A DNA stretch of 6,487 nucleotides from positions 1 through 6,487 of the forward strand of contig CAVWKL010000234.1 in NCBI GenBank assembly GCA_963755075.1, given 5' to 3'. A program made the position numbers and the translations under genes. This DNA comes from Roseiarcus sp963755075 (GTDB lineage Bacteria; Pseudomonadota; Alphaproteobacteria; Rhizobiales; Beijerinckiaceae). Under the pieces are notes generated by a model that saw only the letters and a program-made list of their open reading frames with translations, did no database searches and was not told the DNA's origin. Each line of letters starts with the position of its first letter. The stretch's first letter is position 1. This document shows positions 6,479-6,487 of the stretch, piece after piece.

Positions 6479-6487
6479 CGGCAGGAA

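Overview
The window is a G+C-rich stretch of bacterial chromosome, densely packed with housekeeping genes. It most resembles Alphaproteobacteria of the order Hyphomicrobiales (Rhizobiales). Three things point there: the cytochrome bc1 proteins read like those of Bradyrhizobium and relatives, the bc1 genes are followed by an MTA phosphorylase gene, and starts at TTG or GTG are frequent. Genus cannot be fixed from sequence alone; a Beijerinckiaceae/Methylocystaceae-type bacterium is a guess.

Layout. Positions 2-886 (+) hold the 3' part of an acetyl-CoA synthetase gene (acs), cut by the window edge. Facing it after only 21 bp is a NarL/LuxR-type response regulator (908-1570, -). It resembles the CrbR/ErdR regulators that control acs and acetate use in gamma-proteobacteria. 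Upstream of the regulator on the same strand is trmL (1661-2170, -), a tRNA wobble 2'-O-methyltransferase. A divergent region (2171-2448) separates trmL from the cytochrome bc1 operon on the + strand: petA (Rieske protein), petB (cytochrome b) and petC (cytochrome c1). A possible terminator follows, then mtnP (5266-6147, +), the methionine-salvage MTA phosphorylase. Last is the front half of a UPF0114 (YqhA-like) membrane protein gene (6239-6436), whose homology stops abruptly about 50 bp before the window end.

Functionally, the bc1 operon encodes the three catalytic subunits of respiratory complex III. Acs supplies acetyl-CoA from acetate and the neighbouring regulator plausibly senses carbon state. 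TrmL and MtnP are housekeeping functions in tRNA modification and in recycling the by-product of polyamine or quorum-signal synthesis.

No CRISPR array, RNA gene, complete mobile element or clearly new system is visible. The points most worth a second look are two substitutions in the normally near-invariant Qo-site loop of cytochrome b, the broken UPF0114 gene at the right edge, the pairing of acs with a CrbR-like regulator, and a cluster of palindromes over the start of the bc1 operon.
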